Made by a program: the position numbers and the translations under genes
Shown here: positions 54,883 to 64,000 of the stretch, piece after piece
How the letters are laid out: every line of letters begins with the position of its first letter
How positions within the stretch are numbered: the stretch's first letter is position 1
Source: Massospora cicadina
Lineage: Eukaryota > Entomophthoromycota > Entomophthoromycetes > Entomophthorales > Entomophthoraceae
Assembly: GCA_022478985.1 (NCBI GenBank)
Contig: JAKSZP010013605.1
Location: forward strand, 1 to 64,000
Reading direction: 5' to 3'
DNA: 64,000 bases
Notes under the pieces: generated by a model
Seen by the model: the letters and a program-made list of their open reading frames with translations, nothing else
Database searches by the model: none
Told to the model about the DNA's origin: nothing

Positions 54883-55083
54883 TAAGCGAATGGGTGGTTC
54901 TTTGAGCTAGGCAAATATGGGAATATTGATGGTAATACCTCAAGATCCCTAGAATTTACCTGAATATCCCATAAATTCTTAAGGGAGGCATTTTCGAGAT
55001 TGCTTCAACCTTATCTTGAATGGGTTGGATTCCTTTTCTGGGAAATGAAGTGTCCAAGGAAATCCAATTTATTTTTTGAAGAA

Positions 55084-55129
55084 GGTACACTTTGAAACCA
55101 TCTAGTACTAAAAAAAGTTACACTTTGAA
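55084..55129 (+). repeat. Ultra-short A-tailed insertion with 13-bp duplication (site 4)
   Basis: GGTACACTTTGAA (55084-55096) and GTTACACTTTGAA (55117-55129) flank 20 bp, ACCATCTAGTACTAAAAAAA (55097-55116), identical to the insert at 44653-44672. The same point in element A (about 4735-4750) and element C (about 163-175) is uninterrupted, giving empty sites. Confidence 0.88.
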
Positions 55130-55174
55130 GGTTTCAACTTAATTTTGACTTTCATAACCGTTGAAATACCTACT

Positions 55175-55690
55175 TCAGTGATTTAGATTTTCTTTGAAGG
55201 TTTTTAGAAATACTGTGATATCATCAAGATATACAATGACACAAGTTAATTTCAGATACTGTAGTATATGGTCCATCGCACGCTGAAAAGATGTAGGTGT
55301 GTTACACAGCCCTTGAGTTAATTGGGTTGGTTGGAAGAGACCATCACTACAAATGAGAGCACATTTCTCCTGATTTTCAGGGGAAAGGTCCATTTGCCTA
55401 TAGCCGCTAGCTAAGTCCATGGCGGAAAAGAAATTAGATCCAGAAAGTTGGGCCAGGGCGTCATCAATGCACGGGATAGGAAAGCTATCATTTTTGTAAG
55501 GGTATTTAACTTTTGGTGGTCCATAACTATCAATGTCCTCCATTTTTCTTCTTAATAAGCAGTAGAGGAGAAAACCAAGGGCTATGTGAAGAAACTAACA
55601 ACCCCGCATCTATCAACTGGTGGAGCTCCATCCTCATCTGCTCTTCTTCTACCTTTGACTTACGGTAAGGTTTTGACCAAATAGGGGGCA
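55175..55690 (-). pseudogene. Reverse transcriptase of element G, broken
   Basis: The open stretch 55175-55543 holds SFPIPCIDDALAQLSGSNFF, AMDLASGYRQMDL (catalytic Asp), FQPTQLTQGLCNTPTSFQ and YLDD (two Asp). The fingers part at 55540-55690 is out of frame. The thumb continues at about 54900-55170, interrupted by the insertion at 55097. Catalytic residues are present but the frame is broken. Confidence 0.83.
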
Positions 55691-55721
55691 TCACCCACAT
55701 TGATGGGGTGACACCAGCCTT

Positions 55722-56292
55722 TCATGTGACCATAGATATTGTCTGATTTAAAAAATAGTCGCTATATTCATCTAATAAATAATGAACTTTATCCAATTTG
55801 ATTATGGTTAATTCATCCAAAATATGAACATTAGGTAGAGTACACAACAGATTATCCATAGGCAAACCCAAATCCACCATAGAGCCAATGGAGTGGATAC
55901 GTTTTATGTCCTCCACTGGGATTAAAAGCTTCTGACTATCTCCTGGTGTTTTTGAATGGCCATGTCTTTTCTGGTGAGGCTTCCCATAAAAGGGTAATAG
56001 GCCTCTGGTAGGCTGGGTCTAGTATCCCAGGAGATACCCTAGGCTCCAAGGGGATAACGCCTTCAAGACTTGTAATATGCAACAAGCAGTGGTGTGGGAT
56101 TTGGAGCATGTTTTTAGTTTTAACCACATGTTTTTCACCTGGCTTAATTAATACCTCATCTGCAGCATCGAAAGGAATGCCATTCCTTGCCTCCACTGAG
56201 TTGGGCAATTTCTTAGTGTTGTGCCCAGAGGTAGAATAAGATAAAGTCATAGCAGAAAAGGGGTATTCAACCAGGCATAAGTATTGGTGCTT
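55722..56292 (-). pseudogene. Protease-RT spacer of element G, part 1
   Basis: Open stretches 55722-55916 and 55936-56250 give IHSIGSMVDLGLPMDN, NGIPFDAADEVLIKPGE, LQIPHHCLLH and a PITLLWEASPEK block, as in A and C. The rest lies beyond the nested solo LTR at 57947-58260. Confidence 0.7.
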
Positions 56293-57946
56293 ATTGGTGA
56301 AAGTCCTGGGGACCAGCCCCTAGAAATGGATAGGTAGCAGCATCCCTTTCGGACCAAAAGGGGGCCAAAGGCCCAAGTGGACCCCCTGTCACAGTTGAGT
56401 GACCTGGTGCACATGGTTGATGAGCGCTGGGTAACTGTCCTTCCTCCTAGAGATATTCAGATTTCTCCCCTCCCCTCCTCCCCAACCCTGTTAAAATTAA
56501 TAGAGGGGGCCTGCCAGGAGATTAGGCAGGTCAGGGGCCATGGGCGGGCCCCAGGAACCCCTCACTCACCAGGGAAACTTACCAAAAGTTTAAGGAACAG
56601 TTAGTACTAATATCGGAGCCCGTCTGCAAATTCTGGGCCAACGGAGCCAGTCTGGACTGGCTGGGTCCAAAAATCAGATTGGAACTCGATTCAGGTCTTA
56701 AAACAGTTTACAGGTGACTCAGACTAGTTGCCCCTGCCCCCAGGATGGATCTGGGAAGTTCAGATCGCATAAGCAATCAGATTGAGAGTTTTGACCAGGT
56801 TGTGGATGACCGATCACCAAGGCCACAGCCCCCTGGGACAACTCTGGGAAATCTGAACCTTGCAAACAGCCCAACTCAAATGGTCAAGTCCCAGATTGGT
56901 ACCATCGACCTGGTCTAGCCCCCAAAAATTTGGGAAAATTTGCAAAAGTTTTTTTTAATTTTGCCAAGATTTTGGGCATCCCTCCACCCCCCCCCCCCAC
57001 CCATCAGCCAACCAAACCCCATCGCCAATCCCCAATCACCCAATCCCTTAGCATCCCCACTATATGATCCTCCCAATATTTAAGGCAACTGCCCTATCAA
57101 TGGGCAGTTGTTGGTTCATTCTCTATTCTCCCCGCGCTTTGCGTAAAATAAAGCTGAATACCCCAAACGCCTTGCTGCAGACTCCAACTGTTTGTTTTCT
57201 AAAATTCCGCTGATTGATCCAGCAAATCACGCTGGCACCCAAATAATCATCCTGATGATGCCTGAATGGGTCATCCAGTCATTTGACCTCGCCACACAGC
57301 GGTGAATCTTATCCATGGTTAACTGCCTCATTCTTGATGACAGAGACAATTCTCTGTCCATTTTTGCATACTCATCTAATGTGAACCCATCTGTTTGCTT
57401 CGCCGTTGGGATTCCTGAGACTGTTCCCCTATCAGTGCAGCCTCAGGGCGCCCCCACCCCAATGCCCGTGAGCTTGACCCCACACCTGGCTCATCTGCTG
57501 CTAAACCCACTCACCCAAGGACTCTGGAGCACCCCGCCAAAGGGGGGCTTGGCCATAATGCTTGTCGCAGGACCATTTTCCCCTCTGACAGCACTCCTGC
57601 CCACACGGTGGGCTCTGTGCCGCCCCTCTCTGGTGCACAGACTCACCTACCCATAATTGAAGGCCAGCAACCATGAACCCTGGAGGAGTCATTGTCCTCC
57701 CCACCTCTCCCGCCCTTGGGGGTTGCTCTTGCAAGGTTTGCGGTTGCCACCATTACAACCATCTGGTTTTCCAGGGGGCCTTCAGTACATTTAAAAACAT
57801 TTACTTTCCTCACGTCCCCTCTAGATCTCCCCTTCTTCTAGTCTCATGGACCGCTATGCCCTTGGCATTCTGGGCTCTCCACTGGGTTCTCACACACCCA
57901 TACTGGGAGCCAGTCCAATTTTATCAGCCACTTCCATAACAGTTGG
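56293..57946 (+). repeat. Solo LTR of a D-related family in element G
   Basis: 1644 bp (56298-57941), TGAAAGTCCTGGGGAC...CCATAACA, between ATTGG (56293-56297) and GTTGG (57942-57946). Its start (TGxAxGTCC-GGGG---GCCCCT) and end region (GGCATTCTGGGCTC...) resemble the LTR of D. A poly(A) signal AATAAA lies at about 57148 after a CTTTGCGTAAAATAAAGC block. It contains a run of C near 56990. No coding motif found in its open stretches. Strand inferred by analogy with D. Confidence 0.7.
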
Positions 57947-58262
57947 TTCTTTATTTGATAGGACTAAAGGGACTTCATAGTTAAGCAGCGATAGGAAAAC
58001 TTGATTCATATTAATTATTCCCTCATACTCAAACATAAACTGATTGCTGATGAGCATATCATATGCATTATTGTTTAAAGCCGCAGTAGGGCAGATAGGA
58101 TAAGCTTCCCAATTTGAATGGGAAGGAAAGAGTATTCCCTAATAGCACGAGTATTGTTGGGACTGCGGTTAAAAATTTTTTAGTACTAGATGGTCCCAAC
58201 CCAAGGGTGCGGTTACAAATTTTGTTGTACAATAACTCAGGTGCTAGCTTAATCTTCTGATA
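57947..58262 (-). pseudogene. Protease-RT spacer of element G, part 2
   Basis: Continues the spacer after the solo LTR: on the minus strand a LILSA-like and YDMLISNQF-type block can be read at about 57990-58110, equivalent to 1289-1600 of C. An ultra-short insertion (58180-58207) lies in it. Confidence 0.65.
58164..58223 (-). repeat. Ultra-short A-tailed insertion with 16-bp duplication (site 5, longest)
   Basis: TGCGGTTAAAAATTTT (58164-58179) and TGCGGTTACAAATTTT (58208-58223), one mismatch, flank 28 bp (58180-58207). On the minus strand these begin CCCTTGGGTTGGGA and continue CCATCTAGTACTAA. It therefore gives 10 bases more of the source sequence than the 18-20 bp copies. Elements A and C have no such insertion here. 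Confidence 0.85.
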
Positions 58263-58275
58263 GGCTTAGTAGAGA

Positions 58276-58656
58276 TCACATTAACTGGGAGCCAGTGTAC
58301 AAGATGGCCAGTATTCGGACTTTTTGTATATTCACTTCATCTTCTGTGAGGGTTCCTCCAAAGTTAGGTACCAAAGCTAAGACCTCCGTTAGCTGAAAGG
58401 TGGAGGTTAATTTGCAAGAAGTCTCAGGGTATTTATCCAAGATAATTTTTATGGGCTGGACCCAATGAAGAGGTCGAATCAAACTAGCTAAGAATTGGTC
58501 ACTATCACTAGCAGTGTCAATCACTTTTGGACACCCTACGATCTGGCTAAAGTATGTTACCTCAGGTATAGTTGTACAATCTACTCCTCCAGTGTTCAAA
58601 TGATCAGAAACCTCTACTTTCGAAGGTGCTCCCAAAATATAATCCAACATTGTCAT
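58276..58656 (-). pseudogene. Protease region of element G, catalytic Asp lost
   Basis: The 126-residue open stretch matches 6206-6577 of A (EVSDHLN, IPEVTYFSQIVGC, KYPETSCKLTSTFQL, VLALVPNFGGTLT). At the active site it reads ILAILYTGSQ where A has ILDTGSP, so the catalytic Asp is Tyr. It would not cut. Confidence 0.8.
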
Positions 58657-58734
58657 AATCCCCCTCAGATTGATCCCCAGGGGTATTCTCCACCACTAGC
58701 AATGCCGCAATTGAAGTAGGGGGTACAGCCCCTG

Positions 58735-59565
58735 AGGTTAGATAGCTTTAGGGCGTGTAACTACCCGCTTTGCTGGAGGGGGAAACACCGTGGCTTTAGT
58801 GGGCTTGTTCAGGAGCATGGTATTGACTACTTTACTAGTTTCCACTTTACACGAGGGTGTGGTATCCTTTTTGAGTCGCACTGAGGAAGCAGGTTTTCAG
58901 GAAGGATAGGAATATGTGAGCTCACCCTCAACTGTTCAACAGGCCGTAGCTTATCAATGGTGAATGCCAAAGTTTTCACCTCAGCTTCATTTGAAGTGGC
59001 ACATACATGAAGTTTGGCCACATCTAACAAAGCCTCCTTGATGTCGCGGATGCTCTTAAAGTATCATTTCACTAAGATGATATGACTAGCTAGAGAGGGA
59101 TGAGAAGTTAACCCAGATAACTAGGCGGTGATAGCTTCGTCAAGGGTGAGCATGTTGGAGGTGGACAACCTTTGCACAGAGAGCTAAAATTGTTCAGTAA
59201 AGGCAATAAGCGATACAACCTCATACAAGCTAAGGAGCATGAAGGCCTGTTTTCCCAATGTAGCCTCTGCTTTGACCCAAATTCAGCCAAAAGAGCCTCC
59301 ATCACCTCTAATCCGGGTGTACCCAGGGTTCATGTTGGGTACTATCATCTCTTGTGCTAAGCAGCTTAAACAAGGAAGGGTGTTTCAAACGTTTTGCTTG
59401 TCTGTGGCACCATCCATAGCAGCTTCATAAATGTATAAAAAGGTAGCAATGCTCCCTTCACAAGGGGTAAACTTGTACTTAATGGGGAGTTTGTAAAGGC
59501 GCTGCTCAAGCTCCTCAAGGCATGACAAAGCTTTTATTAATTGCTTTTCAAGAGCAACTAGTTTT
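58735..59565 (-). pseudogene. Gag of element G, broken
   Basis: The minus strand follows Gag of A and C: basic linker (58740-58900), stretch 58827-59030 with LDVAKLHVCATSNEAEV, helical core (59108-59305, EFGSKQRLHWENRPS) and the N-terminal part near 59420-59560. Stops in each part. PBS and LTR follow on the right. Confidence 0.68.
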
Positions 59566-59577
59566 GTATATAGGGAT

Positions 59578-59595
59578 CCCCTGTAGCGAGCACCA
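59578..59595 (-). other. Primer-binding site of element G
   Basis: The complement reads TGGTGCTCGCTACAGGGG, three bases inside the LTR, one base different from the PBS of C. Confidence 0.75.
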
Positions 59596-59598
59596 TTT

Positions 59599-60358
59599 TG
59601 CAGGAATCTAGCTTTTTTTATGCTCGCAGGTGCTACGCCACTGGATTCCTTAAATGTCTTTAATAAAAATAATAAGCGCTACTATAAAATGTATCTTTTT
59701 ATATTTTCTTATTAGTAGCGCGGGGGTAAATGAAAAGCGATCCCCTCAATATTCAACTGATCAGTATTTAAACTGTTTTGAGGGTCAGAGGGAATTCAAG
59801 GATAGTTTTGGAATATCTTTGATGCGTTCTTAATTAAGAAATATGGTTAGCTCTCCTATCAGATTGTGGGTATTGTAATTACTCTTTTTGGCAGAATGAC
59901 AGTTATGATGGGGTTTTGGGGCAGAATGTACCCATGCAGTAATGTTTTGATGTACTTTAACCAATCACTGCTAGATAAAGTATTTTCACCTTTAAGGACC
60001 TCCACCATGCCTATATGAATGGGGGTCACCGCGTAGGTGCTTTAAGGGACTTGGTGATGGTTAGGGGAGTTTTTCCTCTGGTTGCTCCAAAGTCTGTCAT
60101 GTGATCAGAGTAATCTGACCGTTTTATTTTATTTTTGGCACCTATGCAGGTGTCAAAATGGTGTTATCCCAATTAACAGGGATCCGTTAAAAATTGGCCA
60201 GGGTCTTTTGGCCAATATTATCAATAATCTCATTATCATTATTACTAAAATTGCATTTGAGTTCATCAGAAATGCATAATTGGCCAACATTTCCTCATTT
60301 CAGCAGAATTTAACCCAAGACATTCTTCCTCTGCAGCTGAGAGGGAATTTTTCTGACA
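59599..60358 (-). repeat. LTR of element G (5' LTR)
   Basis: 760 bp, TGCAGGAATC...TTCTGACA, matching 52405-53167. Followed by ATATT. Confidence 0.9.
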
Positions 60359-60363
60359 ATATT
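60359..60363. repeat. Target site duplication of element G, right
   Basis: ATATT, identical to 52400-52404. Confidence 0.85.
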
Positions 60364-61440
60364 TCACGTTTAGCTTCTGGGCTAAAACTTCTGACTTTCC
60401 AGTTTGATCTTAGAACAAGTTTTAGACTCCTTTTGTGCACCAAGGTTGATGATGCCATATATCTCAACATTGGCACCAAGATTGATGGTTTATAATTTGG
60501 GACTTAGACCTGTTGCCAGTAGAGGGTCCATGATGTCTCAGCTGAAAAACTTTGGCAGAGTAATTTCCTTTAATGAGAACAAATTGGTAAAGAACTTGAA
60601 GATGAAGGACGGTAACTTAAAAGAATTTACCGTGGATTTTGAGGACTAAAGTTTTGAAGGGTGAACTTTTTAATTCCTATGGTAGTTGCCTCGTTCAGTT
60701 ACTGAGGGTACATGGAGTGTTCCTATGGTGCCGCTGGACAGGTTCTTCTTGTGTGGCCAGAAGGTCGTGTCAGAGCCAAAAAGACTCAGACTAAAATTTT
60801 GATGCAGCGCCAAGCCTAAAAGGCCTAGAAAGTGGAAGTCACCAGTGGTTACTACGGAGAAGGAACAGTCAGCTGACAATAAGGTGTTGGAAAAACTGGC
60901 TGAGTTGTCAGTTAAGGCAAAGGAGGTGGCTGAGGATGGCAAGGCAATAAAGAGTAGTGACCAAGGGCTGTAAAGTTTTAAGAAGGTCAGTAAGGAGTCT
61001 AGGAGAACCAGGAAGGTGCAGGAAGCTACTAGACTCAAATCAATCCTAGTGGCGAATTGTCTTAGTCCGCAAAGGCATTCTGGGGCAGGTTTCCTCCCAA
61101 AAGGATGGGGTTTCTACATCAATTAATCATTTAAGAGGAGAGCTTATACAGTGGATGTAGGTGGTATGATGCACGCTAGGCCATAAGGGAAGAGGTGGTG
61201 GTAAGGTAGGAGCTGCCTGCGAGCAATATTAGTGCAGAGCCTTATAACTCAAAGCCTCCAACTGAAGGTGAGGTTCAATTAAGATACCTTGCAATGTTGA
61301 GACTCCGGTGGATGAAATGTCCAAGCAGACAGCAGCATTAACTCAGCCTAGTGCTAGGGAGAGGAGGAAAAGTGGTCCCACTAAACCAGCTGAGTCATAA
61401 GAGGATGGGGAATCCCCAGATCCTGAAGCTGAAGCCTCTT
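60364..61440 (+). pseudogene. Possible LINE ORF1 relic
   Basis: Open stretches 60280-60495 and 60404-60649 run from the LTR of G into unique sequence; beyond 60363 they have no clear family motif. Lys/Glu-rich text follows (about 60840-61030). It lies upstream of the endonuclease-like segment on the same strand, the place for ORF1 of a LINE. The left part may be at 51800-52399, on the other side of G. Uncertain. Confidence 0.35.
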
Positions 61441-62300
61441 CAGTTTCTATTATAATGAAATCAGGGTTGAATTTGCTAACGCGCAGGGTCTGAATTAACT
61501 CAGACATTGGCAGTGAGTGAAACTAAGATTGCAATAACATGGAATTGAATTCTCTCCTAACTGAGACTATATCAAAACCTGGGTGGAAGAGGACTGGTCT
61601 TACCAACTACCTCTAAGCACTTATTTTATCACCACCTGGAAGATCAACCAAACTCAGACTCACCCTAGGGAAGGAAAAGAGGGTGGGGGAGAAACCAGAT
61701 GAGGGTATTTTTCTGGCGGATGGACATGGTCAAGGTGACGGACAAAAGGGTATTCGCTCTTGAAAGGGAAGTGACAGTAATGTCAGTTTTTTAGAGGAAT
61801 CAATTTAGTTTATTGGTTTGTACGCGCCCGAGTCTAGGTTCAAAAATAAAGCCTTTTTTTAGAAGGTCAGTCTGAGGATATAGAAGGAAAACATTGGGGT
61901 CAGCGGTGCTGGGGGAAGACATGAACTGGTCATCTTTAAGCGATGACAGGGTTGGAGTTTCCTGCAACTGGATTTCTGATCCTGGAGCTTAAAATTTGAT
62001 CAGTTAATGATAAACCTTAGCCTACTGGATGTGTGGAAGGCGTGCCATGTTGATGAAGAGGTTATTAGGTGAACTCACGTTCAGGAGCCAAATTCTCCTA
62101 CATTGATCTTATGACAGTGCCTAGCATCTCCTATGTCGCTGAAACCTTTACTTTTTGGAATCATGATTCAGGTGCTTTAGACCACAGGTCTCTGGAACTG
62201 CAGATTAGTGACTCCCAGGTTGCTTCTATGGGGAAAGGTATCTAGAGACTGAACCTTAAACTCCTAAAGTGGTCTCCATTGCAGAAATCATGAGGAAGAA
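61440..62300 (+). pseudogene. LINE endonuclease relic of a second LINE family
   Basis: Reads, across frames, LNFANAQGLN (about 61464-61494), FIGLYAPE (about 61805-61832), GEDMNWSSL (about 61914-61940; GDFN block), LLDVWKAC (about 62017-62042), SYIDLMTVP (about 62095-62120; R-DRI- block), ALDHRSLE (about 62173-62200; SDH-- block with catalytic Asp-His) and GIWRLNLKLLK (about 62237-62270), the order of APE-type endonucleases in LINEs. The wording differs from LINE-1 to LINE-3, so it is another family. No RT follows. Dead and truncated. Confidence 0.6.
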
Positions 62301-64000
62301 AGCGAGGTGATGGAGAAGCCAGAATGTAAAGAAGCCAGATGCGCCAGTAAAAAGGCTGTGGATGAAGGCAGATCTCAATATAGCATGTGAAATAATTTGA
62401 AGGCAATTAGGGGCCAATCTATTGAGGTATGAAGCCTTGGAGATAAAGTCTGAGAGTACCAAAGGATCGCTGTGGTCATGGGGGCATCTGCCTACACAGC
62501 CAAGGTTAAGCTGTATTTGAGATTGGTGGTAGCTTTAATAGTGGATCACCTAATACAAAGGAAATCTAAGTGGGATAAGGATTCTAATGGCAATGTGGCC
62601 CTACTCTGCAAAACAGTATGGGCTTTCAGACCCTTGGCAAGGTTCTTGTCACTTTATGATGAGGGATTTCATGGAGCTGGCCAATCAAGTCGAGACTAGC
62701 CTTCCAGTTGGGATGAGTAAACAACCAGAACGCAAAACATAATGTTGTAGGCATAGACATAGATATAGCATGATATCTTGTAGTAAAACAATTAAGGGAG
62801 AGCAACTGACAATCACTGTGACCAGCATACCTACTAATAACCACGCCATTGCAAAATGGAGGCTGCGTTATCCGCTGTAGTTGTTTCTTTGGGCCTTACA
62901 GGGATCCTCAGATCCACTCTGGTAACATGGGTTACCGGACATGTGGAAAAATTGTGAAACTTGCCAGTGTGGAGAAAGCATCTCCAAAAGCAAGGTATCT
63001 TGAAGCCAAACAGTATCCAAAATGGGGGACAACCCTAGAAGGCCACTATAACTGTATCCCACTTGAGTAAGGAGGGCAGTAGCATTTTAATTATGGCTAC
63101 TTTAGAAAAATCGCTTTTCTGGCAACAAGGGCTCTGCTGGTCAGCTGGCCAACTAGTATGGAAACTGGGTGACCCTTGCAATTTCGCCTTAGGCGTCAGG
63201 GCCAGCAGCACTGGCTCACCCCTTGACGTGTCACCCACGTCATTCAAGGATCCCCCAGACTAAACCTCAACATATAATAATAAACATAAACTTATATAAA
63301 AAGGGAGAATAGGCAAAGGGAGATTCTTATTGAAAGGAAAACACCAGGAATTTATATTTATATTGGGCTACTGCGCCCATTGCTGACCCATCAGCTTGTC
63401 ACTGGATCTTCCAGCCAATCATTCTTTTTTTCCTTTCCGCTGCGCTTCTCTCTTCCATGGTGTCAACCCACTTGCCTCATCCTTCCCAATGTCCGAATAT
63501 GAGTTTGGCTCATCCTCATCCTATAGTCACTGGTGAGCTGTATACTAATTAGATAGAAATTAGTATCAAATTTTGTTTGACTTAGTAATTATGTGCTGGA
63601 AACATCCTTGCCCTCTTGGTAAACTCAGAACAACTTGGTTTTTCACCAATGACACGTTTTGACTCTCCTAGTCAATTGTTTGGGGAATCGCCTTTCTCAG
63701 GTGATAGTCAATTATTGTATATTAGGCACCAAAAATCCTCATCCGCCTCAAACTCAAGATTTATTGGTTTCTGCTGACATATAATAAACAATATAAATGA
63801 ATAATCCTAAGCTACTAGTCGCTGGTGATCCATATACCAATTTGGGGCAGCATTTGGCCCCAACTGCTTCTAACATCCAACCTCTGCTTAATACTGATTT
63901 GGCTCAATCTATTAGTGAGCAGCTATCAAGAAATCACTCAAAACAATACAATATAAAATCAATGAGCCATTATGCCAGTATTGGCCATTTCATTCAAACT
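62300..64000. other. No recognised feature to the window end
   Basis: Open stretches are short and show no family motif. No LTR ends, LINE tail or RNA gene recognised. The last 700 bp are AT-rich. Confidence 0.45.

Larger units (their letters stand above)
52405..60358 (-). mobile_element. Ty3/Gypsy element G, full length, with nested solo LTR
   Basis: This minus-strand element has LTRs of 763 and 760 bp. Without the solo LTR at 56298-57941 it is about 6.3 kb, like element A. Order from the right: LTR, PBS, gag, protease, spacer, RT, RNase H, integrase, polypurine tract, LTR. An ATATT duplication flanks it. It belongs with C by LTR similarity. Two ultra-short A-tailed insertions (55097, 58180) and many stops disable it. 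Confidence 0.9.

Noticed and set aside
56600..56615. GTTAGTACTAATATC as a sixth micro-insertion
   Set aside because: It lacks the CCATCTAG part and an A-run, and has no flanking direct repeat.
57315..57939. Host protein genes in the open stretches at 57315-57656 and 57673-57939
   Set aside because: They lie within a solo LTR with clear ends and have no recognisable domain.
58180..58207. Resemblance of the micro-insert complement (TTAGTACTAGATGG) to part of 5S rRNA
   Set aside because: The following bases do not match 5S rRNA, and the orientation of truncation and A-tail requires the opposite strand to be the RNA. Treated as chance.
1..64000. CRISPR arrays, bacterial operons, prophage or plasmid functions
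   Set aside because: No regularly spaced repeats, ribosome-binding pattern or bacterial gene families; all coding signals are eukaryotic retroelements or a helicase relic.

Overview
The window is eukaryotic and consists almost entirely of transposable elements, most of them old, broken and inserted into one another. I see no intact host gene, no prokaryotic operon structure and no CRISPR array. The mix is Ty3/Gypsy elements without a recognisable chromodomain, one chromodomain Gypsy element, L1-superfamily LINEs with a zinc-knuckle ORF1, and a PIF1/Helitron-type helicase relic. It fits a large, repeat-rich genome, for example an early-diverging fungus, but sequence alone does not settle the organism.

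Layout. 1-9874: Gypsy element C (minus strand, its 3' part off the left edge) is split by a complete Gypsy element A (2097-8262, minus) with a 5-bp ATGGT target duplication. 9953-32837: chromodomain Gypsy element D (plus, GTGGG duplication). D is broken by LINE-1 (13173-18436, plus) inside its reverse transcriptase and by LINE-2 (19955-30524, minus) inside its integrase. LINE-2 is itself split by LINE-3 (22392-27673, plus). All three LINEs are close to 5.27 kb and have 15-18 bp target duplications. 33817-40388: Gypsy element E (plus). 41123-42602: relic of a PIF1/Helitron helicase. 42640-44100: very AT-rich and without genes. About 44100-52399: Gypsy element F (plus, badly decayed), whose RT is split by a solo LTR. 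52405-60358: Gypsy element G (minus, ATATT duplication), split by a second solo LTR. 60364-62300: relic of another LINE with an endonuclease-like region. The remainder has nothing I recognise.

The elements share working parts. A, C, E, F and G, on both strands, carry nearly the same primer-binding site (TGGTGCTCACTACAGGGG or close variants), so they probably use the same tRNA primer. A, C and G share their LTR end sequence. The three LINEs share a 5' hairpin, an ORF1/ORF2 overlap and a TTTAAA-repeat tail.

The most unusual signal is a family of five ultra-short insertions of 12-28 bp. Each ends in the same sequence, CCATCTAGTACTAA plus a short A-run, and each is flanked by its own 13-17 bp direct duplication (3940-3989, 42127-42172, 44636-44689, 55084-55129, 58164-58223). 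They look like severely 5'-truncated, target-primed reverse-transcription copies of one unidentified RNA.
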